Assembly (NCBI GenBank): GCA_905214315.1
Contig: CAJMLN010000045.1
Location: 1 to 14,487 of the forward strand
Length of the DNA stretch: 14,487 nucleotides
Reading direction: 5' to 3'
Source: an uncultured bacterium
GTDB taxonomy: Bacteria; Bacillota; Clostridia; Christensenellales; QALW01
Shown: in pieces, positions 6,294 through 13,692 of the stretch
Layout of the letters: every line of letters starts with the position of its first letter
Numbering within the stretch: position 1 is the first letter of the stretch
Notes under the pieces: generated by a model
Told to the model about the DNA's origin: nothing
What the model saw: only the letters and a program-made list of their open reading frames with translations
Databases searched by the model: none
Translations under genes and position numbers: made by a program

Positions 6294-7364
6294 TTATGAA
6301 AAACACTTTTTCACTGCCCCGACAGTATCTGACAGAATCTCTTTTTCTGTAAGCACAGTAAACCCCGAAGCCCGCAGCAGCCGGTTCATAACCGAAAGCC
6401 CCGCGCCGTGCGTATCCACAGCCTGTACAAAAATAATGTTATAGCCTTTTTCATCCATATCGCGTAAAAAAGCGAACAGATTTTGGGCGGCCAACGCACT
6501 GTCCCGCTTTTCAAAAAGAGCAAAGGCACTCCTCTCCTTAAAAACAGCAGCCGCCTCCTTTTCCCATAAAAGCACGGGTTTCTTGCCCAAAGCAGCGGCA
6601 GCGTCATAAAGAGCGCAGGCGCACACGGGAGAAGCCTGTACAATAACCACCCGGGCCTTAGGTGAATAGTGCTTATATTTCATTCCAGGGCTGGCTGCCT
6701 GATCCACCACGCCCGCCTTTAACACAGACGGATGGATGCTGACCTCCCCCAGGACGCAGCAGAGCTGTTCATAGGAAACAAGTCCAGGACGCAGCAGCAG
6801 CGGCTTGTCCCCGCAGACTGATATCACCGTAGACTCCACCCCCCCGCTACAAGGACCGCCGTCAAGAATCATCGGAATCCTTCCCGCAAGATCCTCCAGC
6901 ACATGCGCCGCCCGGGTAGGCGAAGGCTTCCCGGAGGAATTGGCGCTCGGCGCGGCAACAGGACAGCCGCAGGCCTCTAAAAAGGCCCTTGCCCCTTCGT
7001 GCTGCGGAATCCGTATTCCCACCGTATCGCCGCCGGCCGTTACACAGGCTGGAATACATGCCCGCTTTTTCAGCACAACGGTAATAGGTCCGGGCATAAA
7101 CGTATCGATCAGTTTTCGGGCCGGCGCCGGCACGTCTGCCGCAAGCAGGGAAATCTGTTCCTTTTTTGCCACATGAACAATCAGAGGATTGTCCGAAGGA
7201 CGCCCCTTGGCCGCATAGATTTTTTGAACGGCCGCCTCGTTCAAAGCGTCGGCTCCGAGGCCGTACACAGTTTCCGTCGGAAAGGCGACCGTCTCTCCCG
7301 CGCGGATCAGCGCAGCCGCCCTGCGACAGGAATCAGCCGTCAGTGCAACCATTTCCGTCTTCAT
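6294..7364 (-). CDS. tsaC: Sua5-type L-threonylcarbamoyladenylate synthase
   Basis: Makes threonylcarbamoyl-AMP from threonine, bicarbonate and ATP, the first step of t6A37 formation in ANN-decoding tRNAs; cytoplasmic. The 356-aa length matches the two-domain Sua5 form (B. subtilis YwlC is similar). The YrdC domain spans about residues 8-195, with GETVAFPTETVYGLGADA (23-40), KGRPSDNPLIVHV (53-65), GPITVVL (92-98), VGIRIP (115-120), APSANSSGKPSPT (138-150) and VESTV (176-180). The linker SPGMKYKHYSPKA (225-237) is the hallmark of the long form and leads into the C-terminal Sua5 domain. Start: the ATG at 7364 overlaps the RNase G stop as ATGA, with only a weak ribosome-binding site, so coupling is likely. 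In Bacillus this gene sits in a different neighbourhood. Confidence 0.95.
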   Translation of the reverse strand: MKTEMVALTADSCRRAAALIRAGETVAFPTETVYGLGADALNEAAVQKIYAAKGRPSDNPLIVHVAKKEQISLLAADVPAPARKLIDTFMPGPITVVLKKRACIPACVTAGGDTVGIRIPQHEGARAFLEACGCPVAAPSANSSGKPSPTRAAHVLEDLAGRIPMILDGGPCSGGVESTVISVCGDKPLLLRPGLVSYEQLCCVLGEVSIHPSVLKAGVVDQAASPGMKYKHYSPKARVVIVQASPVCACALYDAAAALGKKPVLLWEKEAAAVFKERSAFALFEKRDSALAAQNLFAFLRDMDEKGYNIIFVQAVDTHGAGLSVMNRLLRASGFTVLTEKEILSDTVGAVKKCFS

Positions 7365-8836
7365 AAAATTCTTACAAGGCCTTGGCGGTCGGCCATTTCC
7401 TCTCCTTTTCTGATAGGGGTTATATTATAATCCTCAACGTGCATACCCGGATCCTCGCGCACAAAAACGGACAAATGGGGAAAATGCTCCCGCAAAACCT
7501 CCCCCTGCTGCTTCAATGCCGCGCAAATATACGGATTCAGCCGCAGCACAGCGCAGTCTGTCTCATTATTTTTTACACAGCGCTCCAATTCAAACAGCAG
7601 GCTGTTGACAATCGTCTTTTCATTCAAAATTCTTCCGTCCCCTTCGCAGTAAGGACATAGCCGCTGCATGGAATCCGCAAGGCTTAAGCGTGTTTTCTTC
7701 CTTGTAACCTCCACCAGTCCCAGCGGAGCAAACCCTAAAATATTTGTTTTGATCTTATCGCCCGCGGCCGCCTCCTCCAAGGCCTTTAAAACAGCCGCGC
7801 GATCCTCGTCAGTCTCCATATCGATAAAGTCAATCACAATAATGCCGCCGATTGCCCGAAGCCGAAGCTGGCGGGCGATCTCCTTTGCCGCCAAAAGATT
7901 CGTACGCAAAATCGTCTTCTGCAAATCATAGTCTCCGGTAAATTTTCCGGTATTGACGTCAATCACCGTTAAAGCTTCGGTATAATCCAGGATAAGATAT
8001 GCTCCGTTATCCAGCCATACCCTGCGCTGCAGCAGCTTTTTCAGCTTTGTCTCTATCCCCGCCTCCGCAAACAAATTTCCCTGCCGGAAAAAAATTTTTT
8101 CCCTTAAAGCAGGTGCCATAACCGAAGCCGTTTTCAGCGCCTCGTCAAACACAGTTTTATTGTTAATCACAATCCTGTCCACGGTACTGTCGCAGTAATC
8201 GCGCAGAACGGTAAGCAGCAGGCTGTCCTCACTGTAAAGCAAAGCCGGCGCATTTTTGCCTCTGGCTGTTTTACAGATCTCGCTCCACTGCTCCTCTAAA
8301 TAAGCCATTTCCGCCTTCAGCTCTTCCTCGCCGGCGCCCTGTGCGTCCGTGCGGACAATATAGCCGTGATCCGGCGCCTTCAAAAGAGATACGAGTCCGC
8401 TCAACCGCGCTTTTTCCGTTTCGTCTTCAATTTTTTTGGAAATGCCGATATAATCCAGCGTCGGCATCAATACCAGCTTACGGCCGGGAACGGTTACCGC
8501 GGTGGTAACCCGCGCGCCCTTGGCTCCCTGCGCCTCCTTGGTTACCTGTACGATCACATCCTGTCCCTTGCGGACAAGCCGGCGGATATCCGTCCTGCCC
8601 TCCCGGGATATCTCCGGCACAGAAATATCCGCCGCAAACAAAAAGGCGTTTTTATCCAGACCGATATCAATAAAGGCCGACTGCATTCCCGGCACTACGT
8701 TGTCAACCGTACCTTTATAAATATTTCCCACACCGCCGCAGCCGTCATGTTCAACAAAGACATCCTCCAGCTCGCCGCCGTTCAAAATAACGCCGCTTGT
8801 CTGCACCGCGCCGCAATTAATCAGAATTTCCTTCAT
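7361..8836 (-). CDS. rng: Ribonuclease G/E family endoribonuclease
   Basis: Rne/Rng-family single-strand endoribonuclease involved in rRNA maturation and mRNA decay; 491 aa, the size of RNase G, with no long RNase E scaffold tail. An S1-type RNA-binding domain lies at about 35-115 (GNIYKGTVDNVVPGMQSAFIDIG at 37-59). Catalytic DNase-I-like region: VIDVNTGKFTG (291-301, D293 and N295) and IVIDFIDM (333-340, D336 and D339), matching the Mg-binding aspartates of E. coli RNase E. A zinc-link CPYC-GDG (C394, C397) supports dimer assembly. The start is the ATG at 8836, overlapping the DUF2344 stop as ATGA; GGAGATAGAGG lies just upstream. The in-frame ATG 16 codons earlier has no such support. It also overlaps the Sua5 gene by 4 nt. 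Confidence 0.95.
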   Translation of the reverse strand: MKEILINCGAVQTSGVILNGGELEDVFVEHDGCGGVGNIYKGTVDNVVPGMQSAFIDIGLDKNAFLFAADISVPEISREGRTDIRRLVRKGQDVIVQVTKEAQGAKGARVTTAVTVPGRKLVLMPTLDYIGISKKIEDETEKARLSGLVSLLKAPDHGYIVRTDAQGAGEEELKAEMAYLEEQWSEICKTARGKNAPALLYSEDSLLLTVLRDYCDSTVDRIVINNKTVFDEALKTASVMAPALREKIFFRQGNLFAEAGIETKLKKLLQRRVWLDNGAYLILDYTEALTVIDVNTGKFTGDYDLQKTILRTNLLAAKEIARQLRLRAIGGIIVIDFIDMETDEDRAAVLKALEEAAAGDKIKTNILGFAPLGLVEVTRKKTRLSLADSMQRLCPYCEGDGRILNEKTIVNSLLFELERCVKNNETDCAVLRLNPYICAALKQQGEVLREHFPHLSVFVREDPGMHVEDYNITPIRKGEEMADRQGLVRIL

Positions 8837-9492
8837 TCCTCTATCTCCAACGGTTCCTCCAGGTGTCCCTCCACTGCAATCCATATTTTTTCACGCCAGA
8901 TCTGCCCTATCGGAATTCCCGCCTCCTCCTGCAAAAGTTCGGCAAGCTTATCCGCCCGCAAATTTTCGGAATTGCTGCAGGAAAGCGTTGCCTGAATACG
9001 GCCTTGCTGCTCAAAAAGCGCGTGGATCATCGGCCGGACGTTGATATCCGCCATTCCCTTTTTTGTCTTTTTAGAAAGTATAATTTCTTCGCGTGCGGCA
9101 AAGTCAGCCAGAATCTGGCCGACATCCGTCTCTGCTTCCGGATAAAGCGTATATTCCGCCCGGGCGATTCTTCCCCCTACCGCCGGTTCGGCTTCTTCCA
9201 TCCGTCGGCAGGCCAGAATCCTGACGCCCGGCAGCAAAACCGCATTCATCCGCTCCATTGCTGTCTCCGGCGCTGTTTCCTGCTCCAGCTGAATTTCCGC
9301 ATATTCTCCGCGGGAGCAAAGTCCCAGTGGCATAGCACTGGCAAAGCTCAGGAGCATATGCGGATGGAACCCTTGGGAATACCCCACCGGAAGCCCGGCG
9401 CGCCGCAGCGCCCGCTGAAAAAGCCGCTGCATATCCAGATGGGAAATATATCTGACCTCCGGTCCTTTCAAAAAACGCATCAGCAGTCTCAT
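8833..9492 (-). CDS. TIGR03936/DUF2344 radical-SAM-linked protein
   Basis: Protein of 219 aa belonging to the family always found with, or fused to, the TIGR03960 radical SAM protein. Its reaction is unknown. Recognisable family residues are FLKGPEVRYISHLDMQR (7-23), RRAGLPVGYSQGFHPH (30-45) and LSFASAMPLG..SRGEYAEI (48-67). No metal-cluster cysteine motif or membrane segment is seen. The start used is the ATG at 9492, with AAGGAGG about 10 nt upstream and an ATGA overlap with the radical SAM gene; an in-frame ATG 21 codons earlier lacks such a site. In relatives the two are sometimes a single polypeptide, so they probably form a complex. A 4-nt overlap also links it to RNase G. Confidence 0.85.
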   Translation of the reverse strand: MRLLMRFLKGPEVRYISHLDMQRLFQRALRRAGLPVGYSQGFHPHMLLSFASAMPLGLCSRGEYAEIQLEQETAPETAMERMNAVLLPGVRILACRRMEEAEPAVGGRIARAEYTLYPEAETDVGQILADFAAREEIILSKKTKKGMADINVRPMIHALFEQQGRIQATLSCSNSENLRADKLAELLQEEAGIPIGQIWREKIWIAVEGHLEEPLEIEE

Positions 9493-11303
9493 ATTTCCGC
9501 GGCCTCCTTCCTGCACAGGCGCATCATTCCGCAGCCGGTGCAGCCCCCGCGGCAATCCCGCGTTGTCTGTGCCTGTTTGGCCCGTTCCAGTTCACGGATA
9601 TAATATTGCTTCGTCACGCCCACATCCACGGTGTCCCACGGCAGGGTTTCTTCCGTACTGTATTCCCGCATGGCATAGGCGGGAATGGATAGGCCGTGTT
9701 CTTCAAACGCGCTGCGCCAGGCGTCTATCGAGAAGCACTCGCCCCAGGCGTCCATTTTCGCGCCGTTTTTCCAGGCCGCATAGAGAACATCGCACAGCTC
9801 CCGTCCTCCGCGGGCACAGGCCGCCTCTAACTGCGACGCCGTACTATCGTGATATTTATACTCAATCCCATGCAAGGGCCGTATCAGCTCGGTTAAATAC
9901 CGCTGTTTTTCCTTTACGCTCTCCTCCGCGTCCTGCGCGGCCCACTGAAACGGCGTAAAGGGTTTGGGGATAAATACCGAGGTACTGACCGTTATCCGCA
10001 TATTCTTCCTATTGCCGTTTACCCGACGGTAGACCTCGGCGCATTTCTGCGCCAGCTCGGCAATACCTTTGATATCCTCCATCGTTTCAAAGGGCAGGCC
10101 AATCATAAAATACAGCTTCACCGCGCTGTAACCGGCAGAAAACGCTCCGCGCACCGTGCGCAGCAGGTCCTCCTCGCTTACATTTTTATTGATGATATTG
10201 CGCATCCGCTGGCTGCCTGCCTCCGGAGCAAAGGTTAAAGAAGTTTTTCGCATCTGGCTACTGACCATATTGGGATCAAAAGAATCAATACGCAGGGAAG
10301 GCAGAGATATATCCATATGCTCTCCTTCAAATTCGCAGTTCAGCCGTGCGATCAGCTCCTCCAAATGCGAATAATCTCCGCTGGAGAGCGAAGTCAGCGA
10401 AATTTCGTCATAGCCGGTGGCATCAGCACTTTTGCGCGCGATCTCCGCCAGCTTTTCCACACTGCGCTCCCGCACGGGCCTGTACAGAAAGCCAGCCTGG
10501 CAAAACCGACAGCCCCGCGTACAGCCGCGGAAAATCTCCAGCATAATCCGGTCATGCACAACTTCAATCGACGGCACAATCAGCTTTGTGGGCACAAAGG
10601 TATTTTCAAAATCCTCCACCACCCGGCGCTTTACCGTTTCAGGCGCGCCCGGCGCGGGCGTAATGGTCAGACGCCCTGCCGCATCCCAGGCATGGGTATA
10701 GAACGACGGCACATAAAAGCCCTCGTTCTGCGCAAGCAGATGCAGAAGCGTTTGTTTATCCGCTCCGCTCTTCTTCCAAGCTTTAAAGATATCAACGAGC
10801 TCATCCAGCTCTTCCTCCCCATCCCCTAAAACAAAGCAGTCAATAAAATCTGCCAGCATCTCGGCATGGTTGGCACAAGGGCCGCCCGCTACAATCAAAG
10901 GAGCCTCTTCGCCGCGCTCCGCCGCCCTGACCGGCAGACCGGCCAAATCAATCATATTTAAGATATTGGTATAGCTGAGCTCATACTGCAGGGTAAATCC
11001 CCAGATATCCGCCTGCTTTACCGGCATCCGAGTCTCAAGGGCAAACAGCGGCAGCCCGTTTTCCCGCATTGCCTGCTCCATGTCAATCCAGGGGGCATAG
11101 CAGCGCTGGCAAAACGTATCGTCGCGGCGGTTTAAAAGATGATAGATAATCTTTCCGCCCAGATGCGACATTCCCATCTCATACGTATCGGGATAGGAAA
11201 ACACAAAATTAACCTCCGCATCCTGCTTCATGTGCGCGTTCAATTCCCCGCCGGTATATCGGCCGGGTTTATCAACTTTTAAAAGAATTTCATCAAATTT
11301 CAT
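9489..11303 (-). CDS. TIGR03960-family radical SAM protein (B12-binding-like N-terminus)
   Basis: Radical SAM enzyme of 604 aa with unknown substrate. An N-terminal Rossmann-like/B12-binding-like domain comes first (about 30-170: FSYPDTYEMGMSHLGGKIIYHLLN at 35-58, VAGGPCANHAE at 138-148, GDGEEEL at 160-166). The radical SAM core starts with FRGCTRGCRFCQAG, where C261, C265 and C268 form the CxxxCxxC motif that binds the catalytic 4Fe-4S cluster. The C-terminus carries four more cysteines (C584, C588, C591, C597), which could bind a second cluster. The usual B12-coordinating DxHxxG motif is not evident. Start: ATG at 11303 with AGGAG 8 nt before it; a TTG two codons upstream is too close to that site. 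It is the first gene of the operon behind a consensus promoter. Confidence 0.9.
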   Translation of the reverse strand: MKFDEILLKVDKPGRYTGGELNAHMKQDAEVNFVFSYPDTYEMGMSHLGGKIIYHLLNRRDDTFCQRCYAPWIDMEQAMRENGLPLFALETRMPVKQADIWGFTLQYELSYTNILNMIDLAGLPVRAAERGEEAPLIVAGGPCANHAEMLADFIDCFVLGDGEEELDELVDIFKAWKKSGADKQTLLHLLAQNEGFYVPSFYTHAWDAAGRLTITPAPGAPETVKRRVVEDFENTFVPTKLIVPSIEVVHDRIMLEIFRGCTRGCRFCQAGFLYRPVRERSVEKLAEIARKSADATGYDEISLTSLSSGDYSHLEELIARLNCEFEGEHMDISLPSLRIDSFDPNMVSSQMRKTSLTFAPEAGSQRMRNIINKNVSEEDLLRTVRGAFSAGYSAVKLYFMIGLPFETMEDIKGIAELAQKCAEVYRRVNGNRKNMRITVSTSVFIPKPFTPFQWAAQDAEESVKEKQRYLTELIRPLHGIEYKYHDSTASQLEAACARGGRELCDVLYAAWKNGAKMDAWGECFSIDAWRSAFEEHGLSIPAYAMREYSTEETLPWDTVDVGVTKQYYIRELERAKQAQTTRDCRGGCTGCGMMRLCRKEAAEI

Positions 11304-11344
11304 GAGCAATGCTCCTGCGAATACCTATTTATTATATGCATTTT

Positions 11345-11374
11345 ATTATAGAGGAAAATACGGACATGTGTCAA
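11345..11374 (-). promoter_or_regulatory. Consensus sigma-A promoter for the radical SAM-rng-sua5 operon
   Basis: Minus strand: -35 TTGACA (11369-11374), 18-bp spacer, -10 TATAAT (11345-11350). Both hexamers match the consensus exactly. The leader to the ATG at 11303 is about 35 nt and contains the AGGAG ribosome-binding site. Confidence 0.85.
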
Positions 11375-11404
11375 TCATAAAAAGCACCTTACAGGAATGA
11401 AATT

Positions 11405-11433
11405 TGACTTATCTTACGGCAAATGATATAATG
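11405..11433 (+). promoter_or_regulatory. Strong sigma-A promoter for the O-antigen ligase-like gene
   Basis: -35 TTGACT (11405-11410), 17-bp spacer, -10 TATAAT (11428-11433) preceded by TGA (extended -10). It is back-to-back with the divergent promoter; the two -35 boxes are 30 bp apart. It leaves a leader of about 100 nt. Confidence 0.8.
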
Positions 11434-11462
11434 CCTGTGTTCAGCAAAAGAATTTCAGAAAT

Positions 11463-11513
11463 CCGGTTTTTTATAGAAAAGCGGCTGTTCTTTCAAAGAT
11501 GAGCCTGCGGCTG
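11463..11513 (+). repeat. Small hairpins and a direct repeat in the ~100-nt leader
   Basis: A hairpin with arms CCG-G-TTTT (11463-11470) and AAAA-G-CGG (11477-11484), one G-G mismatch and a 6-nt loop, plus a direct repeat GCGGCTG at 11481-11487 and 11507-11513. No known riboswitch was recognised, and no terminator directly precedes the gene. Confidence 0.35.
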
Positions 11514-11540
11514 AAACATCCAACATTTTTTTGAGGTTTT

Positions 11541-12806
11541 ATGAGTGGTGAAACAAAAATAACAAATGAATTAAAGAATCTGTTCAGTATGCCGTATTTT
11601 TGGCTGCGTTTTATTTTTTTGTCATTGGTTTTTGCATTTGACGATCTCTTGCTCATTTTTACGGGAACACCGATTTTCCCGTATTTTATTCCTGCAATTA
11701 TTCTTGCCGGCATCGTTTTCTTTACCTTTGAAATCTTGGCACTAGTAAAAATAAGACCTGCCTTTAAGGCGGCAAAATTTCCGTTTTTCCTATGGCTGGT
11801 CTTTGGCGCACTTTGCGTATTTTCTGAATGCCTGCACGGGCTGCCGATGCAAAGCCTGATTATCCTGCTGTTGCTGCCGCTGATGGTTCTTATGGGCCAG
11901 GAAGAAAACTTTTTCAATCTTCTTCTGCTCTCCTGCGGCGTTGCCGTTTTATCTGATATTGCCGCGGGGTTTCTCTGTTACCCGCTGATCAGCAACACCT
12001 ACTCTCTGGTATTATGCGCTCTGGTACCCATCGTACTGTGCGGCCTTGCCTGGGTGCTGCTGAATACCCGTAAATTCTATACCGGGCTTTTTATAATTCT
12101 GATGGCGCTAATCGGCATTATGCTGTATCTCTCCGGCGTGTCCGGCGGACGAACGGGCTTTTTAACCATTTTAATTACAATTATATTTTTCGTAGTTGCC
12201 GTAGCTATCAAGTTCCGCGCCGTGGCGAAGGGAATCCTTTATAAAAACAATTCTATCAATTTTGCTATTATTTTAGCCGTTATTCTGATTATTGCATTGA
12301 CAATCTCCGCCACAATCCTTTTAGATGACCTGGGACATGTGCCTGAAATCCCTGAATCCATAGAAAACAAAGGAATATGGGATAAGTTTATTACTGCGCT
12401 GAATAATGGCAATCTGCTTTCCAACCGCGGAATGATCTGGAAATATACTTTTAGGAACATCCGTCTGTTCGGCAACGGGCCCGATTTTTACATTGCTTCG
12501 CCGGAGCTCAGCGCCGAGCAGGTTTCCGCGCATAATACCTATCTGGCTGTTTTAGGGCATTTCGGTCCCATTGCTTTTATTCTGTTCATGGTATTTTGCA
12601 TATACATGCTCATTCTCTCGGTAAAATATTGCCTGGCCTCCCGCCGATTATATATTTTTCCCTTTATAGTGCTTATCGCCTATTACGTAGCAGGAATTAC
12701 CGAAGATCTGGTCTTTATTATCAGTCCCCGCCTCTTCTCCGTTCTTTTTTACGCTGCCTGTGCTTTTCTAATTATAAACGAAGGCCGGCGCAAGGCAGCG
12801 CGGTAA
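11541..12806 (+). CDS. O-antigen ligase/Wzy-like polytopic membrane protein
   Basis: Membrane protein of 421 aa with about 11-12 hydrophobic segments, fitting the O-antigen ligase/polymerase (Wzy_C-like) superfamily, which joins lipid-linked sugar chains to an acceptor outside the membrane. The long extracytoplasmic loop between the later membrane segments (about 262-338) holds the typical features: NRGMIWKYTFRNIRLFGNGP (295-314, R296) and AHNTYLAVLGHFG (330-342, H331). R204 in SGGRTG is a further candidate active-site residue. In a Firmicute it might polymerise a capsular or teichuronic-type polysaccharide. No glycosyltransferase, flippase or chain-length gene is nearby, so the pathway is unknown. 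GAGG lies 4 nt before the ATG, a short spacing. A ZIP transporter gene follows 50 nt later. Confidence 0.8.
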   Translation: MSGETKITNELKNLFSMPYFWLRFIFLSLVFAFDDLLLIFTGTPIFPYFIPAIILAGIVFFTFEILALVKIRPAFKAAKFPFFLWLVFGALCVFSECLHGLPMQSLIILLLLPLMVLMGQEENFFNLLLLSCGVAVLSDIAAGFLCYPLISNTYSLVLCALVPIVLCGLAWVLLNTRKFYTGLFIILMALIGIMLYLSGVSGGRTGFLTILITIIFFVVAVAIKFRAVAKGILYKNNSINFAIILAVILIIALTISATILLDDLGHVPEIPESIENKGIWDKFITALNNGNLLSNRGMIWKYTFRNIRLFGNGPDFYIASPELSAEQVSAHNTYLAVLGHFGPIAFILFMVFCIYMLILSVKYCLASRRLYIFPFIVLIAYYVAGITEDLVFIISPRLFSVLFYAACAFLIINEGRRKAAR

Positions 12807-12816
12807 CACACCGTCC

Positions 12817-12845
12817 TCCTTTGCTGCATATCATGTAACAAAGGA
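12817..12845 (+). promoter_or_regulatory. Hairpin covering the ribosome-binding site of the ZIP gene
   Basis: Inverted repeat TCCTTTG (12817-12823) and CAAAGGA (12839-12845) with a 15-nt loop that can add a short GCAT/ATGT stem. The right arm contains the AAAGGA part of the ribosome-binding site, so the folded mRNA would hide it. The left arm starts 11 nt after the previous stop codon. Confidence 0.5.
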
Positions 12846-12856
12846 TGTGATGCTGT

Positions 12857-13636
12857 TTGAGTTATTTACTGTTTGCGTTACTGGCAACTGTGGGTACCTG
12901 GCTGCTTACAGCTCTCGGGTCATCCACAGTTTTCTTTTTTAAACAGGTAAATGATAAAATTTTAAATATGATGCTCGGCTTTGCAGCGGGAATTATGATT
13001 GCTGCAAGCTTTTGGTCTCTGCTGGAGCCTGCCATTGCGCAAGCCGGAGGAATCCTGCCGCCCTGGCTCACCGTAGCCTTTGGATTTATGGCCGGCGGTA
13101 TGTTTATTGTTCTGTGTGACAGAATCATTATGCGGATTCAATGCCGTACATGCGGAAGAACTTCAGAAAAGAAAAAGAGAATCGCTCTGCTCGTTTCTTC
13201 CATTACCTTACACAATATTCCCGAAGGCTTAGCCATCGGCGTAGCTTTCGGCGCACTGCGCGCTGTTCCCGACCCGGGAATCAGCGACTGGGCCGCGCCC
13301 TTTTCCATTGCGCTCGGCATCGGCCTGCAAAATTTTCCTGAAGGTGCAGCCGTATCTATTCCATTGCGCCGCGAAGGCTATTCCCGCTGTAAAAGCTTTA
13401 TGATCGGCCAGCTTTCCGGCATTGTTGAACCCATCGCCGGTATTTTAGGGGCAGTTCTGGTTACGTTAATAACCCCGCTGCTGCCGGTAGCTCTTTCCTT
13501 TGCCGCCGGTGCCATGATCTTCGTCGTTGCGCAGGAGCTTCTTCCCGAAGCCCACTGCAAGGGCAGTACGATTCCCTCCGTAGGCTGTATTTTAGGCTTT
13601 ACCCTGATGATGGTCATGGACGTGGCACTGGGATAA
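12857..13636 (+). CDS. ZIP-family metal transporter
   Basis: Predicted inner-membrane uptake system for divalent metals such as zinc (ZupT/GufA-like); 259 aa with about 8 membrane segments. The metal-binding signatures are present: HNIPEG (119-124) in TM4, QNFPEG (158-163) and a VEP motif (E191) in TM5 and TM6, and ELLPEAH (227-233). The variable loop is short and carries CRTCG (C96, C99) plus a basic stretch instead of the histidine-rich loop common in the family. The start is a TTG at 12857; an in-frame stop lies three codons upstream, and AAAGGATGTGAT, close to the full anti-Shine-Dalgarno complement, is correctly spaced. No promoter is evident in the 50-nt gap, so it is probably co-transcribed with the membrane protein upstream. 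Confidence 0.9.
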   Translation: MSYLLFALLATVGTWLLTALGSSTVFFFKQVNDKILNMMLGFAAGIMIAASFWSLLEPAIAQAGGILPPWLTVAFGFMAGGMFIVLCDRIIMRIQCRTCGRTSEKKKRIALLVSSITLHNIPEGLAIGVAFGALRAVPDPGISDWAAPFSIALGIGLQNFPEGAAVSIPLRREGYSRCKSFMIGQLSGIVEPIAGILGAVLVTLITPLLPVALSFAAGAMIFVVAQELLPEAHCKGSTIPSVGCILGFTLMMVMDVALG

Positions 13637-13640
13637 CATA

Positions 13641-13692
13641 TAAAAAAACCGCTGTATATGGATTTTTATCCTACACACAGCGGTTCTTGTTT
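13641..13692. terminator. Bidirectional intrinsic terminator between the ZIP gene and upp
   Basis: Perfect 9-bp stem AACCGCTGT (13647-13655) and ACAGCGGTT (13677-13685), with an inner GGAT/ATCC hairpin in the loop. On the minus strand it is followed at once by a T run, a good terminator for upp; on the plus strand the tail is CTTGTTTTT, which serves the ZIP gene. It lies 7 nt past the upp stop. Confidence 0.9.

Noticed and set aside
5710..6444. Long plus-strand open frame of 244 codons opposite the ParB-like gene
   Set aside because: It lies antisense to two well-supported genes, crosses their intergenic gap, lacks a clear ribosome-binding site and shows no recognisable domain.
8837..8884. 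N-terminal extension of RNase G by 16 codons
   Set aside because: The ATG at 8836 matches the family N-terminus (MKEILIN), has a ribosome-binding site and gives the 4-nt overlap; the extension has no such support.
9493..9555. N-terminal extension of the DUF2344 protein by 21 codons
   Set aside because: The ATG at 9492 has AAGGAGG upstream and matches the family start; the extension would lie wholly inside the radical SAM gene.
8863..9603. Long plus-strand open frame of 246 codons opposite the DUF2344 gene
   Set aside because: It is a shadow of the minus-strand coding frames; its composition is rich in Arg, His, Cys and Pro and it shows no family motif.
11471..11917. Minus-strand open frame of 148 codons overlapping the membrane-protein leader
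   Set aside because: It is antisense to the start of the O-antigen ligase-like gene, rich in Lys and Ser, and has no homologous motif or promoter.
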